From Adineta steineri (taxonomy: Eukaryota > Rotifera > Eurotatoria > Adinetida > Adinetidae), in assembly GCA_905250115.1 (NCBI GenBank), contig CAJNOI010000041.1, positions 1-64,000 of the forward strand: a stretch of 64,000 bases of DNA, given 5' to 3'. The notes under the pieces were generated by a model. The model had not been told where the DNA came from, did not search any database, and was given only the letters and a program-made list of their open reading frames with translations. The first letter of the stretch is position 1. Each line of letters opens with the position of its first letter. Position numbers and translations under genes: made by a program. Positions 60,777 through 64,000 of this stretch are shown here, piece after piece.

Positions 60777-62848
60777 ATGCGTGACACGACACCTCCACGC
60801 AGTAGTAATGACCATGAAAGTAAAAGTGAGAATGGAGAGTTGGCGAGCAAGTATTGTGTACGGCTATTTAATGTACGTACACTATTATTCTTTAAACAGA
60901 TTTATAGATCAGAAGTTTTGTTTATATATGTTAATAACTTATATTATAGGTAAACAATACACCTTTAATTCTTCCACCTTTCGAATCTACTGTACATAAA
61001 AATAATGTATTTACATTAAATATGGGTATTGGTCCAATACAATCTCTTGATTGGCTTTCAATGCCTACATCAAAATGTTCATTGACACATCAATATTTAG
61101 CTGTAGGCTGTTCACGTTCATCAATAATTCCAAAACATTTTTATGATGAAACTTATTCATATAAAAATTATATTCAAATATGGATGTTTGATTTACCAAA
61201 TATAAAAACAACTCTATGCCCAACAAATCATAAACTTATTTGTTTAATACCAATTAATGATGGTGGTGCTATATGGACATTAAAATGGTCACCATCATGT
61301 TCATCACCATCAGCTTATTTAGCTGCTGGAACAAGTTCAGGTTCAATTTATTTATATAAAATATTCTCTCAACAATCAGTAGCATCATATCAAACAACAA
61401 ATACAATCATTCCATTTTATAAATCATCGAAAATCATTCGATTTCTACTTAATGAACCAAATAATCATACACAATGTTTAGCTATAGATTGGTCAACACA
61501 TGATCCAAATCGTCTTGCTGCTTCTTATAGTAACGGTTTTATAGCTCTTTTTCATGTTAATACAAACGCAAAACATTTAATTGAAATTGTAATTATATAT
61601 ATATTTTTTTCTCTATGAATTAATTTTATTCTGAATATTTAGAAATCTAATCAAGAAAAAGTTGTTTTTCCTATTCGATTTATTCGAATATCATATACAC
61701 CAATTCGTGATATTAAATTCTTAAACGATTCATCCAATCTCGTTGTAACAATTGCAAATATTGCAAAAAGATTTTCGTATGAATTGAAAATAGAACATTT
61801 TATTTCTTTACTAATAAATTTAAATTTACTTTTTTAAAGTGTATGGGATTTTGATGATCTTCATCAACATTTAATTGATATTGAAAATACTGGTACAGAA
61901 TCAGTTGTACGATCTTTAACTGGTGATCTTTTATGTGTAAAAGAATTTACACCGTAAGATTTTAAAAGAAAAGAAGTTCAAAATTATTATTTTTTATGTA
62001 GATCGTATGCTCGAACAAGTGCTTATCTTGCATATGATCCGGAAAATAATAATCTTCCAAAACATATTTATTTTCAATCAACACCTGATCATGTTTTAAG
62101 TGTAGATTATTCTCCATGGCTTGATGCTACTTTACTGTGTGATTCAAACGGTGATACAAATAAATTTCGAGAACTTTTTATTCTACGATTTTATTTTTTT
62201 TAGGTTGTGTATATTTTTTTCGTTTAACAAATTTTGTACGATGGACAAGAAAGAATGAATGTTCTTTAAAATATCGATTAGTAAGATAGATAACAATTCG
62301 TTTTATTTTTAAGAGAAATTTATTATTTGTTTTAGAAATTATTTTATATGAATGCAATAATTAAGTCAGATAAACAAGAAGAAATATCAAATGGTAAGAA
62401 CAAAATTCATAAGAAAGACAATCAGCAAAGATATCTTATTTTTAGTTAATGACGAAACTGCTGAACCGATTTTTGAACAATCGTCATATTCAGATTTAGT
62501 TGATAAATATTATCTCGATACAAATTTATGTTGTGATGTAATAAATATGAATATATATTTTTTCCGAAAACTAGTTTTGTATTTTTTTAGCAAAAATTTG
62601 TTAGTAAACAAGATGATTTTAGTAAAGCTGGAAGTTATGCATTGAATGCTTTACATAAAGTAAAACTATATCTCATATTGTTCTTGTTTAAAATGAATTC
62701 AATTTAGATTCGTTTTAATCCAAATCTTGGTTCATATGGTTGGTTTGCATTTGGTGGTGAATCTGGTTTGTTATTCATTCTTCCACTTAATCAATCATGG
62801 TCAAATCATGCAATAAATATTTATGAACAAGAAAATAAATCTACATAA
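60777..62848 (+). CDS. GTF3C2: TFIIIC subunit GTF3C2-like WD40 protein
   Basis: RNA polymerase III general factor TFIIIC, 110-kDa-subunit-like WD40 part, which helps bind tRNA-gene promoters. Ten exons (60777-60872, 60950-61588, 61643-61776, 61840-61953, 62002-62150, 62204-62280, 62336-62393, 62446-62537, 62591-62659, 62708-62848) total 1569 nt, 522 residues. Matches to the family include IGPIQSLDWLSMP, HQYLAVGCSRSSI, GGAIWTLKWSPS, AYLAAGTSSGSIYLYKI, CLAIDWSTHDPNRLAASYSN and the C-terminal LHKIRFNPNLGSYGWFAFGG followed by ESGLLFI, very close to human VRFSPNLDSYGW...GGQSGL. A stop codon directly precedes the ATG in frame, so this is a true start. Donor GTGATA (62151) and the tiny introns are typical here. 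Confidence 0.85.
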
Positions 62849-62916
62849 TAGAATTTCCACTTGAATTCGTTTTCCCTTGTTATGTATATATCAATTATTA
62901 TTTGTTACTTTTTCAG

Positions 62917-64000
62917 ATGTATTTATCAAAAGTTTTAATTTTTCGACGAACAATTTCTCAATTACCCTACCGTTTATCTTCTACATCATCATCATCAGCT
63001 ACACCAACGCATACATTTCCTAATGAAGATCTTCTATTCACCGTTAAATCATCGAATGGACATATACGTTCAGGTTAGTAAACTAGTTTAAACTTTAATT
63101 CATTTGAATTTACGTTTGTTTTTTACAGCTCTTTACCCATTAAATTCTGCTGATTATCCAAAGCAAGTTTTACCAGATTTACATCTAATAAAAATGTTTC
63201 GAGATATTGAATTATTAAAAGAAAATTGTGAACAACGTAATCTAATGGTTGATATCAATCAACTTGCATCCGATTATCAACGATGGGTACAAGAGAAAAA
63301 AGAGTATCGACGTTTACGTGATCTTCATCGTATACAAGAAAGATTACGTGAACAACATCAACAAACAAATGATTTAACAATGACAGACGTTAATGAGACA
63401 AAAAAACGAAAGAAAAATATGAAATCAAACAATAGCAATACATCAGATGAAACGACAATAACATCTACGAAAAATAACAAGTAAAAATTTGTTTTATCGA
63501 TAAATTCTAATAACGGATATGAGTGCGGTATTAATAATTTCTTTCTGTTTATTAATAAATCCATTCAAATAAAATTTTATTTTATTCTTTATTTCAAAGT
63601 GAATTTCAACATGCTTCTGAAATGATTACCAGTGTTGAAAATTCATGGATTGATTCTGTCGCTCATCCGTCGAAATTAACTGATGATTCTCCATATGCTC
63701 GTGGTGAAGCAGTTATGAATGATAATGAATTTAATTCTCTTAAAAATCATTTCGAACAATTTCGTGAACGATTTCGTGTATTTGATCAACGTTTTATTGT
63801 TGCTTGTCTTCATTTACCAGCAGCTCAACATATTGCCGTACCTGCTAAACCATCAACAGGTATAACTATATATGAATCTTCTATACCGATTGTTAAACAT
63901 GCATTTAATTCAAAAACATGGAATGAATTATGTCATGTGGAAAAAAATGATGTATCTATATTTGGACCCTATTGGCTTGGTCCAGTACCAATACGTAAAC
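62917..64000 (+). CDS. Seryl-tRNA synthetase-like mitochondrial protein, N-terminal part (cut by window end)
   Basis: Exons 62917-63073, 63129-63480 and 63600 onward. The N-terminus (MYLSKVLIFRRTISQLPYRL then SSTSSSS) looks like a mitochondrial targeting sequence. VLPDLHLIKMFRDIELLKEN then CEQRNLMVDINQLASDYQRW resembles the first helix of SerRS and the start of its long coiled-coil arm (charged, helical, with a Lys-rich insertion near residues 140-165). RFIVACLHLPAAQHIAVPAK aligns with the LPN-x-x-H-x-x-VP element that closes the arm. The catalytic class II motifs would lie beyond the window. The divergent arm and LPA in place of LPN suggest a SLIMP-like paralogue as an alternative to SARS2. 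The ATG directly follows a TTTTTCAG acceptor, 68 nt after the GTF3C2 stop. Confidence 0.55.

Overview
The window is eukaryotic and animal-like. It is very AT-rich, genes are split by many short introns (mostly about 50-70 nt, GT...AG, with T-rich 3' ends), and most products have clear animal counterparts. The compact introns, close gene spacing, splice-acceptor-like sequence directly before several start codons, and at least two genes from families best known outside animals (a hevein-type chitin-binding protein and a DUF1304 membrane protein) together suggest a bdelloid rotifer, possibly a Rotaria-like species. That assignment is inference; no species marker is present.

Layout. 1-8.7 kb: a 5'-incomplete TMEM50 gene, an ENT4/SLC29A4-like nucleoside/monoamine transporter, a small secreted precursor that looks like a neuropeptide, a single-pass membrane protein, a secreted hevein-repeat protein, a DUF1304 membrane protein, and (minus) a two-exon hydrophilic duplicated protein with a heat-shock-like promoter. 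8.7-31.6 kb: a sparse region with two tRNA genes (Val-AAC, Leu-UAA), two rhodopsin-class receptors (one aminergic-like on plus, one peptide-receptor-like on minus), a small two-TM protein, a long many-exon coiled-coil gene and a small secreted PAN/apple-like protein, separated by long AT-rich stretches. 31.6-39.1 kb: a BRCA1/BARD1-type tandem-BRCT gene running toward a 100-N assembly gap, an SLC46-like transporter, an SLC25A44-like mitochondrial carrier and an FNDC5-like membrane protein. 39.1-46.5 kb: mostly empty, with one HAD-fold protein and an aldo/keto reductase remnant. 46.5-51.8 kb: a 24-exon dynamin carrying a GC-rich hAT-like miniature transposon in one intron. 54.1 kb to the end: a plus-strand cluster of MTHFSD, TTC16 (with a secreted-protein gene nested antisense in an intron), an AT-hook protein, the WD40 part of TFIIIC subunit GTF3C2, and a mitochondrial SerRS-like gene cut off by the window end. 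The last four are spaced so tightly (about 60-105 nt) that shared transcription with trans-splicing is plausible.

The genes mostly do unrelated housekeeping or signalling jobs. Functional themes are membrane transport (ENT4, SLC46, SLC25A44), neural or peptide signalling (two receptors and a candidate neuropeptide), stress tolerance (the hydrophilic protein with its HSE-like promoter, and the BRCT repair gene) and gene expression (TFIIIC, SerRS-like, tRNAs). I rebuilt exon structures by hand from reading frame and splice consensus; where I give exon lists, the summed lengths keep frame.
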